A stretch of 60,000 nucleotides of DNA from Liolophura sinensis (GCF_032854445.1 NC_088302.1:20457338-20517337); one strand, 5' to 3'; counted from the first letter of the stretch, positions 1 through 36,016 are shown. Numbers and translations are program-made. The notes: generated from the sequence alone by a model not told the origin.

Positions 1-793
1 CAAAACACCTATGCGTTTCTTTTTTTGGATAGTATATAACTGCCTGAGTAGAGTTTTGTATTTATATGGTCTTTTGTGAGATTGGGAAATCGAATCCAGC
101 TTTTGTTTTGTTCAGTAAAGTGCGATGTTTTGAGCTTCAGTCAACGCTCCCAAGGGATGGGAACTCGGTATAGGTCAGCTGTATTTATTTTTCGTTTTAC
201 AACATCGTCTACTACGACAAATAGTTGTAAAGTACATACTGTCTTTATACACTTTTGTAACTCTTTGTTACTTTAAAATAATATTGTGAAACTATATAGG
301 ACTCAGTGTCTATATGCGCGCTATAACCCTGCCAGACCTATTACCATGTAACCTATCTCGCATATGGTGTTTTAATAAATCTAAAATATACAAAATGACA
401 TACAACAGAGCTTATTTTTTTATTTTTGCAGTTATATCAGTCTACTTCGCTGAGCTGTTCAACGGCAATCAAGGCATAACAGCTTACGACTGTAACACAT
501 CGCTACACAAGACATCGAATTAATGATCACTGCGTAGGTTTTATTTTGGCCCTCATTCGCCAAAACGCTATTCTCGTCATATCCGATCTTTCCCTGACCA
601 ATGAGATCGCAAGCTCGAATCCAGTTATAAGTATATTTGTGTTTTCTGTCTTTGCCACACAATCCACCTGGTAGATTACGACGATTTACCTAACAGCCAA
701 ATGTTTCGAGCACACAAGTCTCCTAGCTCTGTCGGTAGACCAAGTAAAGAGTACATGTAAAAAAAAATAGCCATTTAATGTGGATGTCAATAT

Positions 794-795
<2 letters not shown>
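1..795. other. Intergenic, nothing recognised
   Basis: Only short, overlapping frames on both strands, without domain-like content or clear splice-flanked exons. Confidence 0.5.

Positions 796-879
<84 letters not shown>
796..879. repeat. (AT)n microsatellite
   Basis: Uninterrupted alternating AT of about 80 bases. The plus-strand 'IYIYIY' reading frame is an artefact of it. Confidence 0.97.
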
Positions 880-881
<2 letters not shown>

Positions 882-2181
882 ATCTATAATGATGATGATC
901 AAAAATAAAAATCATGGATTTTGTCTTTTAGCCTCCGTGGCTCAGATGGTGAAAGAGATTCCTTTTTGTTTAACATGTAAACGATACTGTACTCATTGTA
1001 TGTCCTGGTGAATAAACATATTTCAGAACAAAAACACGACAGTCAAACACATGACTAATAAGTCCTTCAAATCCAGCTGTTCAGATGCTGCTGCTGTGGC
1101 TTTAAATCAGGAAGTGCCGTGGTTTCCCCGTGCTCTCCAGTTTCCTTGACGAAAACCGCGACTGTCGTCGATTAGCACAATATTGTTCGAGTTACACATG
1201 TACAAGCACACACATTGGATTTAGGAACATACATGTAAGTGGCAGTGGGTTGGGTATTTACAGCCACAAAACGTTTTCGACACGCATGTTACTTTGCTTA
1301 TATCTTATGCACCTCGCTTTGAGCATAATTTTGTTCATAGCACTACGCCGTCTTTTTGTAGCAGATTTTGTAGCTGCCTCACGGAAACACTTTGGATATG
1401 ACACCACACACTCACCCTATAGTAACAGAACGGTGACCACCATTACTTGGCTCGTATATCTATGACAAGCGCCAAGCAAGGAAATCGGAGTAATGTCAGT
1501 TCTTAAGTCTTAGGTTCTAATATCGGTTTGAGTTTTAGTGATACAAAATTAATCGAAAAAATATCCCAACGCCCAGCGTACGTGTTAAAAAAATATAGTT
1601 CTTTATTTTAAATTAGGGCTGAATTGTACAAACATCAGAAATGTTTCAACTAAGGGTAAATGCATCACATGGTTAATGTTTTTCGTAATAGTTGTATGCT
1701 AGCAGTTTGAACTGTCAGAAGAATACTTGTCATTGTTTATAGCAGAAGAAATTATACGACCATAATTTTGTCGAAAGGTCAAAAACTTCAACTTGAATTT
1801 TATCTGTACCTTCCTCTTCGCGAAACAATGTTTTAAGTTTCAATTTAATGGATTGTAATCAGTGTGAGATGAATACTACGATTCTGAAAGCAAAATATTT
1901 CCAAAACTTTGCACAATTGTCTCTAAGAATGAGTGAGTGACTGCTCTTTGATATAGTGCTGCTTCACTGAGACGACTTACCGAAGGCAAGTAAACAGCCC
2001 CACCCGAACCATTATACTGATACCAGTCAAACAGTCGTTGCACTATCCTCTTAATGCTGAGCGCACATTATTGTCTGAAATTTATCATTTTGAAATAATG
2101 CAAAATAATTTAACGATTTTGTACTACTATACATGAAGAAATTTACACATCATGTGTGTAATGTTCCTATATATGAACAGT
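880..2181. other. Intergenic with SINE remnants
   Basis: A fragment 'gcctccgtggctcag' at about 931 matches the tRNA-like head of the AAAT-tailed SINE family. A diverged fragment of the Pro-tRNA-like SINE lies at about 1930-2060 on the minus strand (tgctgcttcactgagacg). The rest shows no gene. Confidence 0.5.
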
Positions 2182-2428
2182 ATTCACTTTGGTTTGAGTT
2201 TACTGTGGGATCATCACTGTGTTCACACTGCTTTGAGTTTACTGTGGGATCAGCACTGTATTCACACAGGTTTGAGTTTACTGTGGGATCAGCACTGTAT
2301 TCACAATGGTTTCAGTTTGCTGCGGTATCTGATCTGTATTCACACTCCTTTGAGTTTACTGCAGGATCAGCACTGTATTCACACAGGTTTGAGTTTAACT
2401 CTGAGATCTGCACAGTATTCACACCGGT
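2182..2428. repeat. 39-bp tandem repeat, 3' flank of RING-DTC gene
   Basis: About six imperfect 39-bp units built on 'tttgagtttactgtgggatc' and 'agcactgtattcacacagg' abut the stop codon of the RING-DTC gene. Because 39 is a multiple of three, the plus strand stays open in two frames, but nothing in those products looks like a protein domain. The array probably lies in the 3' UTR of the minus-strand gene. Confidence 0.85.
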
Positions 2429-4888
<2,460 letters not shown>

Positions 4889-5539
4889 GTCTCAGGTATA
4901 GACATGTATGCCTTTTCCTCAATTTCGATACTAAACAGAAAATTTAGCTTCTGAGTATGCAACCGTTGATTTAAGCAAAGCTAAAATCTGGAACGAAGAA
5001 AAAAAGAGCAATCATCAGTTAAGGAGAATATACCGGGGAGTTCTGGCAAAACATTGATTAGCGCAAGTCTATTAGAAATTTCGCTCTTATTTTAAACTAT
5101 TCAAAGTGGTTACCTTTTACAAAATATTAGTCACGTCTGTGTACGTGTTAATATGGTGACACTCCCCGTAATCATCACATCACTGTAGCGCGATTAACCC
5201 TTGTCTTGCGAAGATGTTTTGAAACAGTATATATATATAGTGAGTTAAAATGATTGGACACTATATGTATACAATTCTATTTAAAACCTCGGTAATTATG
5301 TAACTCTAATTACGAATCCATTAACCGTGTGATGGCAAGACTAACTGGTTAGCGGTTTATGTATTTGTTTTAGATTGGGCAAGAAAACGCCACAACGACG
5401 ATAGACGTCAGGTTAATGATGGGAGACATCACTGCTACTTGGCAATACTCCAGGAAAAAAGTGACACCTGGAAATTATAAACTGCAACCCCATTGGTCAA
5501 GCCCAGCTGGAAAGAGTTAACGACACATCTCAATAAAAT

Positions 5540-5665
5540 TGCGCAACCTGCGGATGGTCGTGGGTTTTCCCCGGGCTCTGTCCTGTCTCCACCCACCATA
5601 ATACTGACCACCGTCGTATAAGTGAAATATTCTTGAGTACAGCAATCAAATAAATAAATCAATAA
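5540..5665 (+). repeat. AAAT-tailed SINE, partial copy
   Basis: Contains aacctgcggatggtcgtggg, the ccaccataatactg block, gtataagtgaaatattcttg, and a tail of aatcaaataaataaatc. The tRNA-like head is missing. Confidence 0.85.
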
Positions 5666-5751
5666 AACTGCTTCAGATGCCCCTCGGAATCATGGTGTGG
5701 AGAGAACACATAGGCTTACGGATAAAACTGTATTCATAGAAAAAAAGTTTT

Positions 5752-5890
5752 TTTTGATTTCTGACATCATTTTCTGCTTTCTCACCGTTGCTCCAGTGGC
5801 CTTCGTGTTCAAATTCTTTAAGATTTCTGTACAAAATTTGCTAACCGTGGCAGTGATGTAAAGCGAGCGTAGAGAGCGGCTCATGAGCTG
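5752..5890 (+). repeat. Dispersed ~140-bp repeat, copy 1
   Basis: Shares 'tcaccgt..ctccagtg', 'tgtacaaaatttgctaa' and 'gcagtgatgtaaagcg', followed by agcgtagagagcgg, with copies at about 24398, 47935 and 57620, all in the same orientation. I recognise no known family. Confidence 0.7.
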
Positions 5891-5951
5891 TAAGGATTTG
5901 CAATATCGAAGTTACCTCCCTTAGACCAAACCTATTTGTTAAGAATGTATC

Positions 5952-6608
5952 GCCTCACTAACACAATTCTACAGTCTAGCGCTACCAAATTGCTATGCTT
6001 CAACCTGACGGTAGGCGAGATCACACCGAAGCACTCGGAGCGCTCCTTCAAACTTATACATGTATTCTTAATAAAACCCACATATTGTTTGATCGTTGGA
6101 CTACCTTGTTAGAAAGAAAACCGAAGATAAACATCAAAACTTCAGCCCGGTGTTCTCCTCCACTGCCATGCTTGGTTTTGTTTTGACGTGAGTAGACTAC
6201 ATCTTCTTTACCAGACTGTCCTATGCCCGATCGGAATTCTATGGAAAACCATAATGAGCAGAAAAAATCAACTACAGTAAGTTGTGCCGTATATTTGAAA
6301 CATTTGTTCCAGGCGTAGAATTAGGTCGACGTTTTCATAGAGTAGATGTGCTGACTTCAAAGCGAAGTCAAACATGGCGGAGGAGGGAAATGTCAAGCCG
6401 GAGGTTTGAAGTTTATCTTCGGTTTTCTTTCTAACAATGTAGGCCAACGACCAAACAATATGTGGGTTTTGCTAAGAACATATGTAGGAACATTCAGAGC
6501 ATAAGTTTGAAAGAGATCTCCAAACGTTTCAGTGCGATCTCGATCTCGCCAGGTTAAAGCATAGCGATGTGGTAGCCTTTACAGTCTAACCATAGAATTG
6601 TGTTACGA
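5952..6608. repeat. Long inverted repeat (arms about 260 bp, spacer about 125 bp)
   Basis: The left arm (about 5952-6212) and the reverse complement of the right arm (about 6338-6608) share, in order, acacaattcta, gctatgctt, ggcgagatc, ttcaaactta, aaaacccacatattgtttg and ttagaaagaaaaccgaagat. I estimate 80-85% identity by eye. The RNA would form a long hairpin. It could be a foldback transposon or a local inverted duplication. Confidence 0.8.
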
Positions 6609-8533
6609 CTCATTGTCGTGACGTCAGCCACAGATGAATTTCATGGTTAATGACCTCAGTCGTTGTGTCGTGTTGATGTGCATATCCAGTTGTATGTTAG
6701 TCTCACTAAAGCTGGAACGGTACCTGTAATTCACGTTGATCAGTATTAGGCTATACGCTATTATACAAAAGAGGCTGCTATGCTTCGCTTTGAGGGTTTC
6801 ACCCCAGTGAATCTTTCACATTGTTAAGATACATGTAATTTCGTCTCACCTTAATTTCAAATTGTTCACGTCTGTAAAGTCACCTGAAGCATTTGTGTAC
6901 AGAAATGTCACGTGCAACTTCTCAAGAAATACATGTTCACCAGTAATCTGACTTCGGATAGGAAATGTCTGCTTTCAGTTTCGAATATAGTCACGTTGTG
7001 ATTTTTCTGCATAGCCATTCGTGGAGCTCAAATGTGACGTAAGAAAGGGGATTTCCAGATCTTCATTTCTCGGAAGTTCGAGACTTGTGACGGCAGTACG
7101 CTATGTGGACCATACTCCCCACAGTGCAAGTGCCGTTTCTTACGCTCACAACATCTCTGTCACACAGCGTTGAGCGTGCACGTAGCTACCATGGCGACGT
7201 CATACCTACAATACTGATTGCCGCGCTCGCAGCGGTGGGCACGCGTTGTAAAACGAGGGCCTATAATTTACGGTGAGACTAAAGCTAAACAAGCCCACAT
7301 ATGTCACACCGACGTCGTGAAGGTCAGACTTTTATCTGGTGGTGACAGATAGGCCTATAAAGCAAACGCCGCAAGAAGTATATCTATGTATATATTGACA
7401 CCACTGGTTTTAAACAGCAATCAATAACTTGTTAAACAGAAACGCCACATAAAGGGAAACATTCTCATGTACAAGACGAGCAAATAGGCCCTAAAGATTC
7501 GGGTGGTGAAAATGACCTGAGATCATATCTATCATGTAACACCTAGACTGGATAGTAGCGTGTTGTCAGGTGTCATCGGTGTTGTGTTACAGTGAATCAG
7601 CACTTTAATCTTAGTATGACCGAATCAATGCTCCTACAGCAGCGTGCGTTAAACCCCAAGAAACCAAACATATGATTGTTACTAAAATTAACACTGTTTG
7701 TCTGCCCGCACATCCGATTACCATGGGCGAATACGGTTGCACCCTTGTCGCATATGATTTTCTCACCGGGGTAAGCCTATGTCATATTGGCCTCCGAGGT
7801 TGTAGGAGGTTAATAAGCCGTGGCCGCATAAAGACATTTGCGGCAAAGTGAAACGAAATAGAGATTTCAACATGAAGTATTGAAAATCTCTAATGTGCAG
7901 TGGATGAGATCACCTCCAAGGTCATTTGAGACCATCTTCTTTGGTTTTCTTCTTTGTCCAGAGGCTTGTTCGGATTTTCATGTAGGGCCAAGTTTCCCTC
8001 ACACCATTATTGCTACTCAAGTTGCATTCTCATTGCCTGTTAATAAATCTATCTTTAAATCATTGCAAACATGAGTTCAAGGAACCACAGTGATTGGAAT
8101 GCTCTTGAAAAGATCCCCATCCCCCTCCCACCCAAGACAAAGGACCCCCCCTCCCAAAAATAAAAACAGACCAAAAGCGTCCTTCGTGATTTGCCTGATC
8201 ACTCTCCTGACTTAAAACCGCAACCAAAGTAACAAGTGCTGAATTCCAAAACGTGACTTCATTTGTCTAGGCTCTGACACCCGTGGCAAGCCAAGATTTT
8301 TATCTATCTGAACCAGCCAGACATCGCTGGTGTCTGCAGGCTAATACTGACATCTGTACCAACCGCATGGTTGAATTCTTGACGTGTATTTTACTCGGTG
8401 TACCATTAGCGGTTGACAACCCTCGTGCAACCACTATGGCGGGCTAACACTTTTATCCACCAAGTTGTTGTGAATCTTAAGTGAAAGTTCGTCCCCAGGT
8501 CTCCGGTGTTCTCTATGTAATGACCGTCATGGT
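6609..8533. other. Intergenic, nothing recognised
   Basis: No domain-like reading frame and no convincing exon. There is a short low-complexity C-rich stretch at about 8118-8158. Confidence 0.45.
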
Positions 8534-8630
8534 AGAAGTTAAAAATTCTTGAGTATGGCGTTAAACAACAAGCACATAAACAAACAAATAAATAAGTAAA
8601 TAAATAAATAAACAAAATTTACTAAATAAA
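8534..8630 (+). repeat. AAAT-tailed SINE, 3' fragment
   Basis: taaaaattcttgagtatggc followed by a run of (aaataaat)n. Only the tail-proximal end remains. Confidence 0.65.
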
Positions 8631-9112
8631 AAACTGATATATGTTAAAGACAAACAACAAGCTTTAAAACTTTCTATATTTTGGATTTATTAAACCACTT
8701 TAAGAGGATTAGTTTACATGGTACTGTCTCTGGCGTTCACAATTAACACAACACTTAATATAACAAGTTGTTAACAGTAAGGGTGTATAAGTTTTGAAAT
8801 TAGCAAGCCCTGCTATCAATGAAAATCAAGTACAACTGCACCGAATCTGTGGCGATTGGCAGTGTGGAATCTCTAGATCACAAATCATCGCATTTTACGG
8901 GGTAAATCGGACATTGCAAATCGTCCAGTGCTAGCCCGTAGCGGAGTCAGCGCCAGATGGATTCGAACTGCAATCCCATCCACATAAGAACTCAGACGCT
9001 CTTCTGCAGTGCAAAAAGCAGTCTTGGTGTACTAATACTGGAGCGACAAGTAATTGTAATCTTTCCTTTCATATGTAGGCTTAGTCAAGGGACACGACAT
9101 ATTCATTATCTT

Positions 9113-9235
9113 TAGTATGACCATGCGCGGGATTAAACCTCCGACCTTACGTATAGGGCCTAGACAGGGGCGATGTGTCAAGTAAGACAGTTAGACAAGC
9201 TTGTATCCACTCGGCCATGCTTAATTCGGATAAGG
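9113..9235 (-). repeat. tRNA-like SINE relic
   Basis: The minus strand reads gcatggccgagtggat (A-box-like) and later ggtcggaggtttaatccc (B-box-like), about 85 bases apart. The arrangement suggests an old tRNA-derived element rather than a functional tRNA, because the intervening region does not fold as a cloverleaf. Confidence 0.35.
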
Positions 9236-11204
9236 GGGTTTTAATAATACAGTACTACAATCATAAAGATAAAACCAAATTAACGGATTGCTTTTAATTT
9301 AACTGTAAATAAAAAAAATATCACCATTTTTGTGTTAGCACTGGTTACGAATAGGAGACCACCCCCACCCACGCAAAAAAGAACAACAAAATCAGAAACA
9401 AGCAAATAACAAACAACCACACTCAAATGTCGCTTTCATTACAAAACCATTTCAAGCAATAACCAGCATTTCAATTCATATATAATTAGCAACTAATATT
9501 ATTCATAAGGCTGTCTTCAATTAAGGTAACACACGACAAATATTAGCCACAGAGCTATATGTAGCTGTAATTTCCATTGGCCTATAATCAGGTTATCATC
9601 TGATAAAAACAACTAAAATTCGTCTTGGCTATGTTTTTCTGTACAAATAATTGTTAAAATTAGATATTTTGAATACATTTTTTTGCTTGAGAAAAAAAAT
9701 AAAGTACAGCGACATCTTATACATTAAGGCAAAATTTGATTCATAATTAATTAACATGGTTAACATATGGATCATACATTAAGGCAAGTATTGGTTTTAC
9801 TGCAGAATAAATATACTTTGTTAACGGTTCTGAACAACACTTAATACTTACAAGTCTGGATTTACGAGCTTCATATACACGCATTACCTATTGCGTTACC
9901 TATTAAGGTAAGTTTTATCTTTAAAGTACATATAGAGACTAAATTAAGGTTCCAAATAATACACACAAAAAACACTTGTGTTACAATCTAACACAACAAC
10001 CTATGTTGTTTCATTCAACAAAGAAATTTGTTACCCCAACACAGATGTGTGTTAAATACATGTGTAGTACATATATTTGTACAGCAACCCCCCCCCCTCC
10101 CCCCCCCCAAAAAGAAAAAAAAAACAAAAAACAACAACAAATAAAGCAAAACAAAACAGAAACAAGACCGTGTGTTAATTCAACACAAGTAACAGTTGTT
10201 CATATAGGACACAAGTCATTCATTGGAAAGAACACGAGTTTGTGTTCATACAACACAAGTGTTTTTTGTGTGTAGATGTACGCTGCACTTAAATAACAGT
10301 TTAAAGATCAGTTCATCCATGGTTTATGTTCAATTAGCACCGATTTCAGGAATTTGTTGTTTTGTCCATGACTTAGACACGCAATTCTATTGTATCCAAG
10401 GTACAGCACGCTTATCAGTGTAGAACAGAATAGGTTCTGCATTTATTAGACACAAATTAATCGAAAATAACGTCAATATCCTAACAAGAAGAAACAATGA
10501 ACTTCTTGACAATTGCTTCATACCGTTTAAATCATTTCACATGGAAAAACAAGAACTCATATTCACAAAATAAGCGGCAAATGTACTCGACAAATCGTGC
10601 GTTTGCTTTGAACAAAACCTGTGTCCTTTTATACTCCTGCAAATATTCATTCGCCTTGAAATGCAAGGATTTGCTAGCGGGTCAAGTTTAGCTGTGCATA
10701 TAATATACATTAAACTGGTAATATAATATGATCTATTTAGTTCTATAATACAATATATAGTCTTGAATCATTTCAGCTAGGTATGTGTGACGGCTATGTA
10801 CATGTAGATGGCACTAAACAGTATTCTAACTCTTCCTAAAGGCGATGTGCGTTATATTCAATTCTGTTCAAACTTTTCCACCCAATTCCTTCCCGTAAGG
10901 TACATATGTAGTCACATTTAAACTGATTTTCTGCTTCTTCATTCGGAAGCTATGGAGCAAAATTTCTAAAATGGTGCCTTTGTCTTCTCGTGATGTGATA
11001 CGGCATTCATCTTTTTGTCCTGTATAGTAGTTACACTGTATTCATATTGTTATTCTCTTCTTCACTACACTGTATTCAGAAATGTTATGTAACGCGGCAT
11101 TCACGTTGATGCCATGTCGTATGTTACAAGGAATCTACACTGTGTTATTCAAGGCGATATTCACACAAGTTTCCTTGCCCACATGACGTTAGAATGTGAA
11201 ATGT
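9236..11204. other. Intergenic / 3' flank of the macro-Deltex gene
   Basis: AT-rich, with a C/A-rich low-complexity tract at 10087-10160 and scattered 'aacaca' words. Short frames here do not resemble proteins. Confidence 0.5.
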
Positions 11205-31075
<19,871 letters not shown>

Positions 31076-31107
31076 CTGAAAAAACAAAACCTGCATTATT
31101 TCAGATC

Positions 31108-31192
31108 TTATTTATTTATTTATTTGACTGGTGTATTACGCCGTACTAATATCTTATTTATTTATTTGATTAGTGTTTTACGCCGCACTCAT
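31108..31192 (-). repeat. Two tail fragments of the AAAT-tailed SINE
   Basis: Two successive 'tatttatttatttga..ggtg' and 'tacgccg.act' blocks 40 bases apart. They recur at 37447-37531 in the duplicate. They lie just upstream of the 138-nt exon's acceptor. Confidence 0.7.
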
Positions 31193-31491
31193 ATATCTTA
31201 ATGTTACCAGTAGCTAAAGCAATATTTTGGTTCGTACAACTATATGATTTAATGGTGTGTCAGGTGTCATCTTAGACAGTGCATGCTGTCGTATGTCATG
31301 ATGTCATTTCTAGCATACAGTGCATCCAAAAACATCAAAATCTGACCTATTGTGATAAAAGCAGATTGTAAACTAATGTACAACCACCTTTAAAATATCA
31401 AGATTTCATTTTCGCTTCGCCGAAGGAGATGCCTCAAAAATGCGTCGAATACTACAACTACAATGTGCATACAGTGTAAGCACAAAAGAAC

Positions 31492-31735
31492 TGCTTCGGT
31501 GGCCTAATGGTTAGAGCATCCGCCTCAAAGCCGGGAGATCTCGGGATCAAACCCGCATCAGGTTATATTTAAAAATGGTGTTGGCTTGGTGTCAGTATAA
31601 TGTGACTGGGTGGGGGTGTCATGTCTGGTGTTTTCCATATTATACTTCAGTGGCAACAGCACTTTGGCGGCATGAACTCACCTCGTCGCCATATGGCTGA
31701 ACTATTCTACTCCAAACGTACATACATACTGTGTC
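31492..31735 (+). repeat. Second tRNA-derived SINE family, copy in duplication A
   Basis: The tRNA-like head 'gcttcggtggcctaatggtt' and agagcatccgcctcaaagcc is followed by a degenerate B-box (gggatcaaaccc) and a body with gtcagtataatgtgactggg and tggtgttttccatattatac. The head has mismatches that preclude a functional tRNA. Confidence 0.8.
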
Positions 31736-32639
31736 ATATGTTGATATTAAATCAATGTCGCGTCATTTGATCTCAAATCTGCCTAAGACACCTGAAACGG
31801 ACACTCTGAATAGCCACGAAAGTTCTTTCACACTGGCACTTCATGGTTCGTAACGTGTTAAATGTGAACCGAACTTGAATTACCCAATAAGGAATAGGGA
31901 TTACCTCTCGTATAATGCGAGGATGACGCACACGGGCATCCGTGTTTTTAAGACTCGGGCTGTGCCAATTCGACATATAGGTGGTCTGTACTGTGCTGTC
32001 TTGTTAAGCCTCTTATGAGAGCTTTCTTCAAAATCTTATACACCTATGACAATTTTGTACAAAAAATGATAGAGTGGATTTACATACTGATCAACCTGTA
32101 ACAATAACGGTGCCAATTATCCTGTGAGCATCATAAATGGAGTGAGGGCATCAAACGACAAGCAGACAAAGCATACAGGGGATTTCCATGTATTTCACAC
32201 CCGTGCCATTGACATGGACTTGCTGTAAATAGCCCAATCAGCAACACAACCCTAGACAGCAACATACCTGTATGAGCGTGATTTTTTAAAATCGACGTGG
32301 ACTTTCTGTAAATAGCCCGTCAGCAACATAACCCTAGACAGCAACATGCCTATATGAACGCGATTTTTTTTTAGTCCTGCTTTTTAAAATGAAAAGACCC
32401 CTATATTTCCAAATAAATCTAAGAAATCACAGGAATCTGTGTCTCTCTGTTTGCATGTCTGTCCTTCGATTATATTCACAACAGTTCATCCTATCGACTT
32501 CATATGTGCTGTCAGGTGTTTTGATGAGGGCAAAGGAAGCTCAGTTCACAGCGACCATCAAAAAAATGGTGTATGCAAACTGGGCAATGATGGCGTCACA
32601 ACCCTTTTCAACAGGTGCTTCGTTGGGCATGATGGCTTT

Positions 32640-32870
32640 ATACACAAACCCTACATCCATCAGATCTCCAAAACGACTTAGTAATAGTAGGCCTACACAA
32701 ACCCTACTTTCATCAGATCTCCAAAAGAGCATAATGACAAACCTCATATCTATCTGCAAAATAGCTTACCTTCAGAACACAAACCTAACATCCATCAGAC
32801 GTCCAAATGGGCTAGTTACAGTACACAAGCACAACATCCATCAAATCACAATGGGGCTTAATGGCAGTAA
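32640..32870. repeat. Degenerate ~55-bp repeat within duplication A
   Basis: Four to five diverged units containing acacaaaccctacatccatc, agatctccaaaa and similar. It keeps a 173-codon plus-strand frame open (32389-32910), echoed at 38726-39241 with two codons missing. The composition does not look like a protein. Confidence 0.7.
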
Positions 32871-34107
32871 AACAGTTTCGGACAAATCTTTCCAACGGGC
32901 ACGTTCATAGTCAATTCAATCGTAAAGGGGATATAACCGCCTTGGAAGATCTGCGGATCGTTGGCTACTGGTGCCATATTGGCTGTTGCCTCGTGATTGA
33001 GAAAACTGTGAATAAGCTGATTGTTGGTGGGTTGTTGCGTATTTTAATCACGATAAGATGAAATAATTATAACTATATCTATCACATATGAACGATATTC
33101 AGGTAATACCACATCATCCTGTGTATTGTTAGGACATGTAATGGTTTTTGTTTGTATTGTGTGAAACGTGGAAATTCTTTCATTGTTCCTCAAAGCCCCT
33201 TCTACCTAAGTGGGAAACCCTCTGAACTAATACTGACATTTGTAATGTTGTTAAGAACAAATATTTCAATGTTTTCAAATACAATTAAAGAAACAGTGGC
33301 TTGTTCTGCAAAGCTTGAAATGGGGGGGGGGGAGTTGTTGTGTGACACAAATAATGCGTGAACAAAATTGCATTAAAGTGCTAATTCAGTTCAAAGGAAA
33401 AAAGGAGGAGGAAGTACTGAAGTGATGTGAAGAATACCCCATGGAACAGAGCTAACACCACAGTTCAAAGATTTACCATGAATAATACTATTTAACCGCT
33501 ATGAGTGAGTCCTCAAAAACAAAATCATCGAGAATTTCCGTAAAAATTTCCTGATGTGACGTCATAATATTCCTTATGTGATTTGCATCTTGTATGGTGA
33601 GGCGGTAAACAGTAAAATTTGAAACTGTTGTCGGTGTGTGTTAACAGCAAATATATATTGTGATATCTCTTCACGTTGCTACAGTAATGGGCGTGTATGA
33701 CGTGTTTTCCCCCCCTCACTTAATGTGAAACCTTAGTCTCTGACGTGGGAAAGTTTGTCTGCAACAAAGTAGGTGGTTTACACCAGGTTACTCTCTGGTT
33801 TCCTCCATCAACAAAACTGATCGCTTTCGTGACAAGCCAAAATACTGAGTATGGCGTTTAGCGTAAATCAAAGCGACACATCACTTTTGGCAAGTGATTT
33901 TAGGGGAATTATAGCGTCATTGTGTGCTCTTACAAAGTTTTAAACGGATAATTGCATCATTTCAATAGCAATCAGCAAATCGCAGACATAGATTAGTTTG
34001 CGTATGCATTCGGTTTTAAGGGGAACTACGGCGTAGTCTGACAGTGACATCATTTCAATATAATGCCCCCCAATGTTTTATGGGCAGATCTTCTTTTTGC
34101 TCGACCT

Positions 34108-34404
34108 GCCCCCGATAGCACAGTTGGTAGAGCGTCCGCTTCGGGAGCGGTAGATCCAGGGTCAATCCTGGTTCGAGTCACACCTAAGACCTTGAAAAGA
34201 GGAAGTTTAGCATGAAAGGGATAGTGCAATGACTGGTTGACCCGTATTAATATAATTGCTCGGGCGGCGCAGCTTACTTGCCTTCCGTAAGTCGTCTAGG
34301 TGAAGCAGCACTAGATAAAAGAGTCGTGAAAATCCATCTTGCAACAAGAAGGCACATTAAAGTACGACGTTAAACCCCACGCCCTCACTCACTCACTCAC
34401 TCCT
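34108..34404 (+). repeat. Pro-tRNA-like SINE, copy in duplication A
   Basis: The head 'cccccgatagcacagttggt' and agagcgtccgcttcgggagc carries an anticodon-loop-like TTCGGGA (CGG, proline type) and a B-box (ggttcgagtcac). The body has gctcgggcggcgcagcttac and gtgaagcagcactagataaa. The end is gtacgacgttaaacccca plus (actc)n. Confidence 0.88.
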
Positions 34405-35044
34405 TTTGCTCGTATTCGATTCTAAGGAGAGCTAAGGTGTCGTTTTATGGCTTAATCATGTTCAACCTGATTCAATACTCTCAAAAAAAAAAACCAAAAA
34501 AAAAAACCAAAAAAAAACCCAAACAAAAACAGGATATCATGTTGATTATGGCATTCGTGTATTGTGTTATAATAATACTCAAGCATCACTCTGATGTCAG
34601 ACTTTCCGATAAAATTAAGAGATTACTAGTTTGAGTGTAACAGCATTTCGATAACGCAGAGCATTTTTTACATGTATTTCATTTTTTGGGAAAGTATGGC
34701 ATCGTCTTTTACCGTAACCATCTTTAACCTGACATAGACAACATTTCAGTAATGCTTCACATGTTTAATGGGCTGATTTTTTTGGCACGTATTCAATTTT
34801 TTTGGGGAACTACAGCGTGGTCTTTAACCCTAATCAAGTTATAGATGACAATGACATTTCAAAGGGGGAAAGTCATTCTCATGTGCCGTTCACACATGGT
34901 TGTCAGCTTTAAAAAGGTTCTCTTCAGTCTTTTGTTAACAGGGAATAATAATATTCTTTGTATAGAATTCTCTTGCTACATTGTATGTTTCCGTATATTG
35001 CCTGTTTTGTACATAGACTAAAGTGCTGCAAGGGAAACGGTACA

Positions 35045-36016
35045 GTGACTATTTATCGAACGCTTCCCAGGGTCTATCCGCAATTTACTCTTGCTATCTG
35101 CTGTTTCCCAAATATCCATAGTTTATCAGCTGTGCAATGAGCTGTTTATCAGATATTCACTGTTAATCAGCTATCCACGGTTTACAAGCGATTCACATTT
35201 TATCAACTATTCACTGTTTATAAGATATTCAATGTTTATAAGTTATCCACTGGTTATCAGCTTTCCACGGTCTATATAAACTATCCACTGATTATCAGCT
35301 ATCCATCGTCTACATAAGATATTCACTGATTATCAGCTATCCACGGTCTATATAAGATATTCACTGATTATCAGCTATCCGCGGTATGTATAAGCTATCC
35401 ACTGATTATCAGCTACCCATGGTCTATATAAGATATCCACTGATTATCAGCCATCCACGTTATGTACAAGCTATCCACTGATTACCAGTTATCCACGGTA
35501 TGTATAAGCTATTGATTGATTATCAGCTATCCACGATCTATATAAACTATCCACTGACTTTCAGCTATCCACCGTCTATATAAGACATCCACTAATTATC
35601 AGCCATCCATGGTCTATATAAGATATCCACTGATTATCAGCCATCCACGGTCTATATAAGATATCCACTGATAACCAGTTATCCACGTTATGTATAAGCT
35701 ATCCACTGATTATCAGCTATCCACGGTATGTATAAGCTATCCATTGATTATCAGCTATCCACGTTATGTATAAGCTATCTACTGATTATCAGCTATCCAT
35801 GGTCTATATAAGATATCCACTGATGACCAGCTATCCACGGTCTATATAAGATATCCACTGATTATCAGCGATCCATGTTATGTATAAGCTATCCACTGAT
35901 TATCAGCTATCCACGGTATGAATAAACTATCCACTGATTATCAACTATCCACGATCTATATAAAATATCCACTGATTATCAGCTATCCACGTTATGTACA
36001 AGCTATCCACTGATTA
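35045..36016. repeat. 38-bp satellite array 1
   Basis: Roughly 25 units of the type 'ctatccactgattatcag' + 'ctatccacggtctatataag'. The units are dimers of related ~19-bp halves sharing (c/g)(c/t)atccac. Each full unit carries a TATATAA-like word. Confidence 0.95.

Noticed and set aside
32389-32910. 173-codon plus-strand frame, echoed at 38726-39241
   Set aside because: It spans a degenerate ~55-bp repeat. The second copy exists only because of the segmental duplication. The translation shows no domain-like composition.
34108-34184. Functional tRNA-Pro gene
   Set aside because: The cloverleaf is imperfect, and the element continues into a SINE body and tail shared with other copies.
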